This document shows, one piece after another, positions 1-5,396 of a stretch of DNA of 5,396 nt (position 1 is the stretch's first letter; every line of letters starts with the position of its first letter). A program made the translations under genes and the position numbers. Under the pieces are notes generated by a model. The model was not told the DNA's origin and did not search any database. It saw only the letters and a program-made list of their open reading frames with translations. Source of the DNA: JBMYQA01 sp049600855 (GTDB lineage: Bacteria > Bacteroidota > Bacteroidia > Cytophagales > Flammeovirgaceae); NCBI GenBank assembly GCA_049600855.1, contig JBMYQA010000363.1:1-5396 (forward strand), in the 5' to 3' direction.

Positions 1-305
1 CGTATGGCCTTAAAAAAACAGCAATCACTACCATAGCTGAACTAAAAAAAGCTTATGAAAAAAGGCTAATTGTTCTGTTGGGAGAATTAGATAATGATCC
101 AAAACTAGGAATTTTTAGAACAACTGATTTAGCCATGGAACAAGGCGGCCATAGATTAGAACGTGGAACTTATTTCTATCGCCAAAATGATGAATTATGT
201 GATAAAAAGAATTGGACATTTAATTGGGAAATGGATACCATAAAAAATGTAGGACACAATTACAGAAAAATGTCTGAGCATGCAATTGAATGGATAAAAG
301 ACTAA
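1..305 (+). CDS. alpha/beta-hydrolase-like protein, C-terminal part (5' end outside window)
   Basis: This reading frame is open from the left edge of the window to a TAA at 303-305, so about 100 C-terminal residues are visible and the true start lies upstream. A TTG at 78 could be mistaken for a start, but the coding frame continues through it without a stop. The fragment begins YGLKK and contains a hydrophobic strand (LIVLLGE) followed by LDNDP, then a segment with GGHRLERG, and finally NVGHNYRKM near the end. A strand followed by an Asp-containing turn, and later a V-G-H turn before a final helix, is the usual C-terminal half of an alpha/beta hydrolase: the Asp would be the catalytic acid and the His (visible residue 85) the catalytic base. 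The pattern recalls a group of hydrolases annotated as PHB-depolymerase-like or simply as alpha/beta hydrolases. The nucleophile serine is not in the window, so substrate and exact family are unproven. Localisation cannot be judged without the N-terminus. Confidence 0.65.
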   Translation, partial: YGLKKTAITTIAELKKAYEKRLIVLLGELDNDPKLGIFRTTDLAMEQGGHRLERGTYFYRQNDELCDKKNWTFNWEMDTIKNVGHNYRKMSEHAIEWIKD

Positions 306-351
306 CCCTAACTATAAAAAAATGTTTTCCCATGCGCTTATTTAAACCAAT

Positions 352-369
352 GTAAAAAATTAGTTTTAC
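352..369 (+). repeat. small inverted repeat before the CoA-transferase gene
   Basis: GTAAAA at 352-357 and TTTTAC at 364-369 form a perfect 6-bp inverted repeat around a 6-nt AT-rich loop, ending 13 bp before the ATG at 383. The right arm overlaps TAGTTTTA (361-368), which is one base away from the Bacteroidota -7 box TAnnTTTG. No clear -33 TTG lies at the right distance. It could be a weak terminator of the upstream hydrolase, a promoter or operator element, or chance in AT-rich DNA. Confidence 0.2.
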
Positions 370-382
370 CTAAAAAGACTTC

Positions 383-1663
383 ATGACACCAACTATCAAA
401 ACAGCTCAAGAGGCTGTCGAAATTATAAAATCAGGAGATCGCGTTTTTATTCATACTGCTGCTGCTACCCCAACGCGTCTAATTCGCGCCATGGCCGAGC
501 GGCATCATGAGCTAAAAAATGTTGAAATTGTTTCGGCACATACCGAAGGAGAAGTTCCTTATTTAGCAGATGAATGCAAGGATAGCTTCCAGGTGAATTG
601 TTTTTTTGTGGGTCATAATGTTCGAAAATATGTACAGCGTGGTCGAGCACATTACATTCCTGTCTTTTTAAGTGAAATCCCGATGCTATTCAAAAGTGGA
701 AAAATGCCCATTGATGTTGCCTTAGTAACGGTTTCCTCCCCAAATGAAAAAGGATTCTGTTCTTTGGGCTGCTCAGTGGATATCTCCAATGCAGCCGCGG
801 ATAATGCCAAATACATCATTGCCCAAGTCAATCCCAATATGCCTTTTGTACATGGCAATGGCATTATTCACATCAGCAATATCCACGCATGTGTGCCTGT
901 AGAAGATCCCTTATTTGAAAGACCTGCGAAGCCCCTCAGTGATATCGAAAAAAGCATTGGAAAGCACATTGCAGGTTTAGTGGAAGATGGGGCAACCTTA
1001 CAAATGGGAATTGGCGGAATTCCAGATGCGGCTTTGTCTTATTTGACTAATCACAAAAGCCTGGGTGTACACACCGAAATGTGTTCAGATGGCATTGTGG
1101 ATTTGGCCGAAAAAGGAGTCATTAATGGCAGTCAGAAAGTTACCGAACACGGTAAAATCGTTTCTGGATTTGCTTTTGGCACGCGAAAAATTTATGATTT
1201 CATCGATAAAAACCCACTCGTAAATATGATGGATGTGAGCTATGTGAATGATACCCGTACCATTCGAAAAAATCCGAAAGTAACGGCTATTAATAGTGCC
1301 ATTGAAATTGACTTATACGGACAAGTTTGTGCCGATTCCATCGGGATGCTGCACTACTCAGGCGTAGGCGGACAAATGGACTTCATTAGAGGAGCCGCAC
1401 TTTCTGAGGGAGGAAAAGCAATACTTGCCTTGCCATCCAGAACAAACAAAGGAATTCCGAGAATTGTTGCCAGCCTAAAACAAGGCGCTTCAGTGGTAAC
1501 CACGCGTGCTCATGTGCAATACATTGTAACCGAATATGGCATTGCCTCACTTTATGCCAAAAACCTGAAAGAACGTGCGAAAGAAATGATTAAAATTGCA
1601 CACCCCGATGATCGTGAGCATTTGTCGCAACAGATTTTTGAAAACGCAAAAATTTTAGTGTAA
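383..1663 (+). CDS. acetyl-CoA hydrolase/CoA-transferase family protein (4-hydroxybutyrate CoA-transferase-like)
   Basis: The enzyme would move CoA between acyl-CoA and a carboxylic acid (for example acetate with a 4-hydroxybutyrate- or butyrate-type partner) in the cytoplasm; some family members act as acyl-CoA hydrolases. The 426-aa length is normal for a complete member. The N-terminal domain (about 1-185) includes SGDRVFIHTAAATPT at 17-31 and FCSLGCSVD at 125-133. The C-terminal domain has the glycine-rich MGIGGIPDA (208-216), HTEM (230-233) with Glu232 as the expected catalytic residue that forms the glutamyl-CoA thioester in this family, SGVGGQMDF (326-334), the PSRTNKG loop (351-357) and TEYGIASL (383-390). 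The family's usual C-terminal IAHPDDRE is present at 405-412. An in-frame TAA at 371-373 makes the ATG at 383 the only plausible ATG start; the leader is A-rich without a clear Shine-Dalgarno. The gene starts 77 bp after the hydrolase fragment on the same strand, so co-transcription is possible. Family assignment is firm; the acyl substrate is not determined by sequence. Confidence 0.93.
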   Translation: MTPTIKTAQEAVEIIKSGDRVFIHTAAATPTRLIRAMAERHHELKNVEIVSAHTEGEVPYLADECKDSFQVNCFFVGHNVRKYVQRGRAHYIPVFLSEIPMLFKSGKMPIDVALVTVSSPNEKGFCSLGCSVDISNAAADNAKYIIAQVNPNMPFVHGNGIIHISNIHACVPVEDPLFERPAKPLSDIEKSIGKHIAGLVEDGATLQMGIGGIPDAALSYLTNHKSLGVHTEMCSDGIVDLAEKGVINGSQKVTEHGKIVSGFAFGTRKIYDFIDKNPLVNMMDVSYVNDTRTIRKNPKVTAINSAIEIDLYGQVCADSIGMLHYSGVGGQMDFIRGAALSEGGKAILALPSRTNKGIPRIVASLKQGASVVTTRAHVQYIVTEYGIASLYAKNLKERAKEMIKIAHPDDREHLSQQIFENAKILV

Positions 1664-1692
1664 ATCATCACCCCTCACCTTTTAGTGATGAT
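1664..1692 (+). terminator. hairpin directly after the CoA-transferase stop codon (weak terminator candidate)
   Basis: ATCATCAC (1664-1671) and GTGATGAT (1685-1692) form a perfect 8-bp inverted repeat with a 13-nt loop, starting on the base after the TAA stop. No T-run follows, so it is not a standard intrinsic terminator. It may act as an mRNA 3'-end stabilising hairpin or a partial terminator. The position fits a transcript end; the function is inferred. Confidence 0.4.
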
Positions 1693-1784
1693 GCTCATAT
1701 AGAAAGAGTTAAGCTATTTGGCACAATGCAAAAGCTTCATTCCACATCCCATATTATTTGGATTTGTAGACTGTTGAAAGTAGA

Positions 1785-1812
1785 TTGTAATCAAGTACCT
1801 TTATACTATTTG
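1785..1812 (+). promoter_or_regulatory. possible Bacteroidota-type promoter for the P-type ATPase gene
   Basis: TACTATTTG at 1804-1812 resembles the Bacteroidota -7 box TAnnTTTG but has three bases instead of two between TA and TTTG. A TTG at 1785-1787 lies 16 bp upstream, slightly short of the 17-23 bp reported for Flavobacterium promoters. The -7-like box ends 25 bp before the ATG at 1838. Both deviations make this a weak candidate. A similar TATTATTTG occurs at 1752-1760. Confidence 0.25.
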
Positions 1813-1837
1813 TGACAGCAAGCAAACTGAAAATAGA

Positions 1838-4558
1838 ATGATGACTAATTATGAAAATGGGCAGGCCAAATGGCATACCTTCACAGTCGAGCAGATGGCT
1901 CAAGACTTTGAAACCAGTATAGATACGGGCCTATCGCATGAGGAAGTCAAGAGCCGTTTAGAGCGTTATGGTGAAAACCGCATTACCGTCAAGAAACGCC
2001 AAAGTAGTTTCATGCGTTTTCTCCTACAATTTCATCAGCCGCTAATTTATATTCTCTTATTCGCCACCGTCGTGACCCTATTGCTGAAGGAATATACAGA
2101 TTCGGCAGTGATCTTTGCCGTCGTACTGATCAATTCGATCATCGGCTACATCCAAGAAACCAAGGCATTGAAGGCCATTGATGCCCTTTCTAAGAGCATG
2201 AGCACGACGGCAACGGTAATCCGAAATGGAAAAAAGGACATTATAAATAGCGTGAATTTAGTTCCCGGAGATGTGGTATTCGTACAACCTGGCGATAAAA
2301 TGCCCGCTGACTTACGTTTAGTGTCGATTAAAAACCTACAAGTTGACGAATCAGCACTTACTGGAGAGTCAGTAGCTTCTGAAAAAAGTATCGAATTAAT
2401 GAAAGCCGATGCCATGATCGGCGATCGACAGAACATGGGTTTTGCCACTACGGTGGTGACCTATGGTACAGGCAGGGGAATTGTGGTCAGTACGGGCGAT
2501 CATACCGAAGTGGGTAAAATCAATCAAACCATTACCACTGCCAAAGAACTCGATACCCCTTTGACCTTAAAGATCAAAAGTTTTAGCCATACGCTTTTAT
2601 GGATTATTCTGAGCCTTTCCCTACTCATCTTGGTGGTGGCCTACCTTCGCGGTGAAACCTTGGCCGATGCCTTTATGGTAGCAGTCGCACTCATGGTGGG
2701 CGCAATACCTGAAGGCCTGCCTGCTGCCGTTACCATCATGTTGGCCATTGGGGTTGCTCAAATGGCTAAGAGAAGGGCCATTATCCGTAAATTGGTGGCC
2801 GTAGAAACGCTCGGCAGCACCAATGTAATCTGTTCAGATAAAACGGGAACGCTCACTGAAAACCAGATGACTGTGCAAAAGATATTGGCAGGAGAAGAGC
2901 TTTTTGAGGTGACTGGAATAGGTTATAAGCCAGAAGGCAAAGTATTGTATGAAGGAGAAGAAGTGATACTCACCGAAAAAACAGCCCTTCATTACATGTT
3001 GAGAGGTGGCGTGCTGTGTAATAACAGCCGAATATTGGAAGAAGATGGCCGATGGATTGCTGAAGGTGACCCTACAGAAGCTGCCCTAATCAGTGCCGCA
3101 GAAAAGGCAGGAATTAAAGATCATTATATCGATCAGTATTATCCCCGATTAGACGAAATCCCCTTTCAATCGGAATACCAGTACATGGCTACGCTCCATA
3201 AACACGATGAAAACATCGTATTCTTAAAAGGTTCATTGGAAGCCGTACTCCGATCGTCTAATCACATGATGACCAAAACGGGCGAGGTGATACCTATTGA
3301 TAAAGCAAGCATTCAAACACATGCGGAAACCTTGGCTGCGGAAGGACTTCGGGTATTGGCTTTTGCTTTTAAGAAATTCGATTCCTCCAAAACAACGGTA
3401 GATCAAAATGATGTGGCTGAAGATATGATTTTTATCGGCCTTCAATGTATGATCGACCCACCAAGAAATGAAGCGATAGAAGCCATTGCCCTGTGTCAAC
3501 AAGCAGGCATTCATATAAAAATGGTTACGGGCGATCATGCCCTTACAGCCGCAACCATCGCCAAGCAACTGGGTATCAATGGAAAAATGGAAAATGGGAA
3601 ACTGAAAACCCTTACGGGAATTGAGCTACAGAAACTGTCTGACGATGAACTACTGGAAATTGCCAATGAGGTTTCCGTGTTTGCGCGAGTCAGTCCATTC
3701 CAAAAATTCAGATTAGTCAAAGCCTTGCAGGCTACCGACAAGGTAGTAGCCATGACGGGAGATGGTGTAAATGATGGCCCTGCCCTAAAACAAGCCAACA
3801 TTGGAGTGGCGATGGGCATTGCAGGTACAGAAGTTGCGAAAGATGCTTCCGATATGGTACTTACTGATGACAATTTCGCCTCCATCGAAGCAGCAGTAGA
3901 AGAAGGCCGAGCCGTACTCGACAACCTCACCAAGTTCATTGTGTGGACACTTCCGACAAACTTGGGTGAAGGCTTGGTTGTGCTTGCTAGTATTGCTTTT
4001 GCTACCCAATTGCCCTTGGCACCAGTGCAAATTTTGTGGATTAACATGACTACCGCCATTCTATTAGGACTGATGCTCGCCTTTGAGCCCAAAGAACCAG
4101 GCATCATGGACAGACCACCAATACCAGCTGGCAAACCCATTATTACCTTCCCCTTAATCATGCGTACACTTCTAGTAGGCACCTTGATTATGATCGCATC
4201 TTTTATCTTATTTCAGTATGAATTAGCCAATGGAGCCAGTCTAGCAGAAGCTCAAACGGTAGCAACCACGGTTTTTATTGTGATGGAAGGCGCTTACTTA
4301 TTTAACTGTCGATCTTTACACAGGCAGATCAGAGAAATTGGTTTTTTCTCCAACAAATGGATTTATTATGGACCAATAGGCATGTTGATCCTTCAGCTCG
4401 TGTTCATTCATGCTCCTTTTATGAATGTTGCCTTTAATTCTGCCCCCATAGGTCTTGATTCCTGGATCGGGATCATTGCATCTGGGATTGCACTTTTCAT
4501 CATTGTTTACCTCGAAAAAATAATCCGAAGAAAGCTAACGGGATCGGGAGAGTTTTAA
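1838..4558 (+). CDS. P2-type cation-transporting P-type ATPase (calcium-pump-like fold, ion unknown)
   Basis: An inner-membrane pump that uses ATP to move cations, cycling through an aspartyl-phosphate. The 906-aa length is typical of complete bacterial P2 ATPases. The N-terminal cation-ATPase domain covers about 11-80. The actuator domain has LTGES at 174-178. M4 carries PEGLP (291-295). The phosphorylation site is DKTGTLT (334-340, Asp334). The nucleotide domain has GDPTE (410-414) and KGS (464-466). The hinge has DPPR (540-543), TGDH (564-567) and GDGVND (641-646). Ten membrane segments are visible, roughly 61-83, 89-107, 248-270, 277-306, 699-721, 727-749, 774-796, 804-826, 841-862 and 875-898. 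By hand alignment to the SERCA calcium pump, ion-site residues are kept in M4 (Glu292), M5 (Asn708, Glu711), M6 (Asn736, Thr739) and M8 (Glu817), but the SERCA Asp800 position is Ala740. There is no N-terminal CxxC metal domain, which argues against a heavy-metal P1B pump. Two adjacent ATGs (1838 and 1841) could both serve as start; an in-frame TAG lies at 1781-1783. It appears to be a single-gene unit: 174 bp of intergenic DNA before it, a strong hairpin after it. Calcium, sodium, potassium or another cation remains possible. Confidence 0.95.
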   Translation: MMTNYENGQAKWHTFTVEQMAQDFETSIDTGLSHEEVKSRLERYGENRITVKKRQSSFMRFLLQFHQPLIYILLFATVVTLLLKEYTDSAVIFAVVLINSIIGYIQETKALKAIDALSKSMSTTATVIRNGKKDIINSVNLVPGDVVFVQPGDKMPADLRLVSIKNLQVDESALTGESVASEKSIELMKADAMIGDRQNMGFATTVVTYGTGRGIVVSTGDHTEVGKINQTITTAKELDTPLTLKIKSFSHTLLWIILSLSLLILVVAYLRGETLADAFMVAVALMVGAIPEGLPAAVTIMLAIGVAQMAKRRAIIRKLVAVETLGSTNVICSDKTGTLTENQMTVQKILAGEELFEVTGIGYKPEGKVLYEGEEVILTEKTALHYMLRGGVLCNNSRILEEDGRWIAEGDPTEAALISAAEKAGIKDHYIDQYYPRLDEIPFQSEYQYMATLHKHDENIVFLKGSLEAVLRSSNHMMTKTGEVIPIDKASIQTHAETLAAEGLRVLAFAFKKFDSSKTTVDQNDVAEDMIFIGLQCMIDPPRNEAIEAIALCQQAGIHIKMVTGDHALTAATIAKQLGINGKMENGKLKTLTGIELQKLSDDELLEIANEVSVFARVSPFQKFRLVKALQATDKVVAMTGDGVNDGPALKQANIGVAMGIAGTEVAKDASDMVLTDDNFASIEAAVEEGRAVLDNLTKFIVWTLPTNLGEGLVVLASIAFATQLPLAPVQILWINMTTAILLGLMLAFEPKEPGIMDRPPIPAGKPIITFPLIMRTLLVGTLIMIASFILFQYELANGASLAEAQTVATTVFIVMEGAYLFNCRSLHRQIREIGFFSNKWIYYGPIGMLILQLVFIHAPFMNVAFNSAPIGLDSWIGIIASGIALFIIVYLEKIIRRKLTGSGEF

Positions 4559-4614
4559 ATGGAACGAAGATATAGAATTACTAATTTTAAGCATATCCAT
4601 TTACGCATCATATG

Positions 4615-4651
4615 AAATTTAAAGCCCTAGAAAAAGTAGGGCTTTAAATTT
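4615..4651 (+). terminator. strong hairpin terminator after the ATPase gene
   Basis: A perfect 15-bp inverted repeat (4615-4629 with 4637-4651) encloses a 7-nt loop GAAAAAG. The core is AAAGCCCTA / TAGGGCTTT, flanked by AAATTT on both sides. It starts 56 bp after the ATPase stop codon. The AGCCC...GGGCTTT form with A/T-rich outer stem is common for Bacteroidota intrinsic terminators. Because the sequence is nearly symmetrical it could work in both directions, but no - strand gene is seen in this window that would need it. Confidence 0.8.
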
Positions 4652-4730
4652 ATGACATCAATCCTAATCATTCGTGATACACTCTACTAATTCTAACTAC
4701 TTTTCTACCTATTTTCGATGAGTTAATATA

Positions 4731-4765
4731 CCGACATCAGGTGATGCCGATACTTATCTTATCGG
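4731..4765. repeat. cluster of small inverted and direct repeats upstream of the exported-protein gene
   Basis: CATCA (4735-4739) and TGATG (4742-4746) form an inverted repeat around GG and are flanked on both left sides by CCGA (4731-4734 and 4747-4750). Immediately after, CCGATA (4747-4752) and TATCGG (4760-4765) form a perfect 6-bp inverted repeat with a 7-nt spacer. The first CCGA can also pair with the final TCGG, giving alternative foldings. The cluster directly abuts TATATTTA (4767-4774), one base away from the Bacteroidota -7 box TAnnTTTG, so an operator role is conceivable. No -33 element is clear. The function is unknown. Confidence 0.35.
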
Positions 4766-4838
4766 TTATATTTAGGACAAGCATATTACTAGCTTCTCAA
4801 CATAAAATAGAGGTTTAGCCATATTAAACTTTATTAAA

Positions 4839-5342
4839 ATGATAATAGAAATGAGAACTCGATTAATCTATTTTTTACCCTTATTACTTTTACTATTTGT
4901 TACGAACCACTCCCTTGAACAAACACCTAACTCAACTGATGATCGCCCATTTTATGATAAGCAAGTAACAGTTTTTGAATCTTGGTTAAAGGAACAAAAA
5001 CTAGATCCGTATTTTGTATTTAAGAATCCTCCCTATAAAATCAGAAGGAATAAATTGATCTTGCAACTAACATTTCAGCAAAAAGGTATTGATGAAAGTG
5101 TGAATGCCATTCGTCAGTTAAATGATAAATACATTGAACAAACAGGTTTAACGCTTGAGCATGCACTTTTCTTTAAAGCCATTCATTTATTTGATACAGC
5201 ACCTGAAAACCTACAAATTAAGGTTAAAAGTATACCCAATAAAGGTGAAGCCCCAGGCGTGAACTCCCTATTGCGCTATAAGCAAGATTATGCAGATAGC
5301 ACTTATTTCATTACTTCGTTTTCAATATTGGTCCAACATTAG
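4839..5342 (+). CDS. small predicted exported protein, family not recognised
   Basis: The product is 167 aa from the ATG at 4839, or 163 aa from the ATG at 4851. The second start gives a cleaner signal peptide: MRTR, then a hydrophobic core LIYFLPLLLLLF, then a polar region from about residue 23. The cleavage site is not obvious, and an uncleaved N-terminal anchor is also possible. There is no cysteine anywhere, so it is not a lipoprotein and has no disulfides. The rest is hydrophilic and charged: a likely helix VTVFESWLKEQ (43-53), a strand KLILQLTFQ (72-80), a helix through 83-101, another through 105-119 (LEHALFFKAIHLFD) and a strand LQIKVKSI (125-132). I see no catalytic motif and do not assign a function. 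It is AT-rich, stands alone between two hairpin terminators, and an in-frame TAA at 4803-4805 limits the start. The predicted location is the periplasm or the membrane face. That it is a real gene is supported by the signal peptide, ORF length and downstream terminator. Confidence 0.75.
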   Translation: MIIEMRTRLIYFLPLLLLLFVTNHSLEQTPNSTDDRPFYDKQVTVFESWLKEQKLDPYFVFKNPPYKIRRNKLILQLTFQQKGIDESVNAIRQLNDKYIEQTGLTLEHALFFKAIHLFDTAPENLQIKVKSIPNKGEAPGVNSLLRYKQDYADSTYFITSFSILVQH

Positions 5343-5349
5343 AGCGATA

Positions 5350-5389
5350 CCAAAAAGAGAATACAATTATTTACAGTGTTCTCTTTTGG
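5350..5389 (+). terminator. hairpin terminator after the exported-protein gene
   Basis: AAAAGAGAA (5353-5361) pairs with TTCTCTTTT (5379-5387) as a perfect 9-bp stem; with a one-base bulge (A at 5352) the stem extends by CC/GG (5350-5351 with 5388-5389), and inside the loop CA (5364-5365) can pair with TG (5377-5378) across a 2-nt bulge. It begins 7 bp after the TAG stop at 5340-5342. The T-rich right arm fits an intrinsic terminator closing a single-gene transcript. Confidence 0.65.
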
Positions 5390-5396
5390 GATATAG

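Noticed and set aside
78..305. A 75-aa ORF starting at TTG 78
   Set aside because: The same frame is open to the left window edge and the upstream residues continue the hydrolase-like pattern, so this is an internal codon of a gene that starts outside the window.
1726..1815. A 29-codon + strand ORF in the intergenic region before the ATPase
   Set aside because: It has no ribosome binding signal and no protein-like pattern, and it runs through the possible promoter region; likely chance.
3535..4182. A 215-aa ORF on the - strand inside the ATPase gene
   Set aside because: It lies wholly antisense to the ATPase hinge and M5-M7 coding region, is rich in Ser, Thr, Ala and Pro as expected of a shadow frame, and shows no domain pattern. 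The shorter - strand ORFs at 465-650, 652-864, 2146-2448, 3233-3568 and 3785-4030 are rejected for the same reason.
4667..4738. A short - strand frame whose residues (KIGRKVVRISRVYHE) look faintly protein-like
   Set aside because: It is only about 22 codons between stops with no start codon, so a gene remnant cannot be told from chance.
1..5396. Defence system, mobile element, CRISPR array, tRNA or rRNA
   Set aside because: I looked for transposase or integrase-like frames, regularly spaced repeats and tRNA-like cloverleaf patterns on both strands and saw none that could be supported.

Overview
The window looks like an ordinary chromosomal stretch from a Bacteroidota bacterium, perhaps a Cytophagales- or Flavobacteriia-like lineage. 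The basis is the AT-rich composition by eye, intergenic regions without clear Shine-Dalgarno sequences, A-rich leaders before the starts, A/T-rich hairpin terminators, and the style of the encoded proteins. This placement is an inference and was not checked by any search. All four recognised genes lie on the + strand. I see no rRNA, tRNA, CRISPR array, insertion sequence or phage gene.

Layout: (1) 1-305 is the C-terminal end of a hydrolase-like protein whose N-terminus lies outside the window; it carries an aspartate and a histidine that fit the end of an alpha/beta-hydrolase catalytic triad. (2) 383-1663 is a complete acetyl-CoA hydrolase/CoA-transferase family enzyme (426 aa) with the expected catalytic glutamate. 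(3) 1664-1837 is intergenic, with a small hairpin right after the stop codon and possible promoter boxes. (4) 1838-4558 is a complete P2-type cation-transporting P-type ATPase (906 aa) with every catalytic motif intact, but with alanine where calcium pumps have a key acidic residue in membrane segment M6. (5) 4559-4838 is intergenic, with a perfect 15-bp hairpin terminator and then an unusual cluster of small inverted repeats. (6) 4839-5342 encodes a small, probably exported protein of unknown family, followed by a second hairpin terminator.

The genes do not form an obvious single pathway. The hydrolase and the CoA-transferase are 77 bp apart and could be co-transcribed; both would act on acyl or hydroxyacyl compounds. 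The ATPase and the small exported protein appear to be independent units, each closed by its own terminator. I found no convincing sign of an undescribed multi-gene system. The points most worth following up are the ion-site change in the ATPase, the orphan exported protein, and the structured DNA upstream of it.
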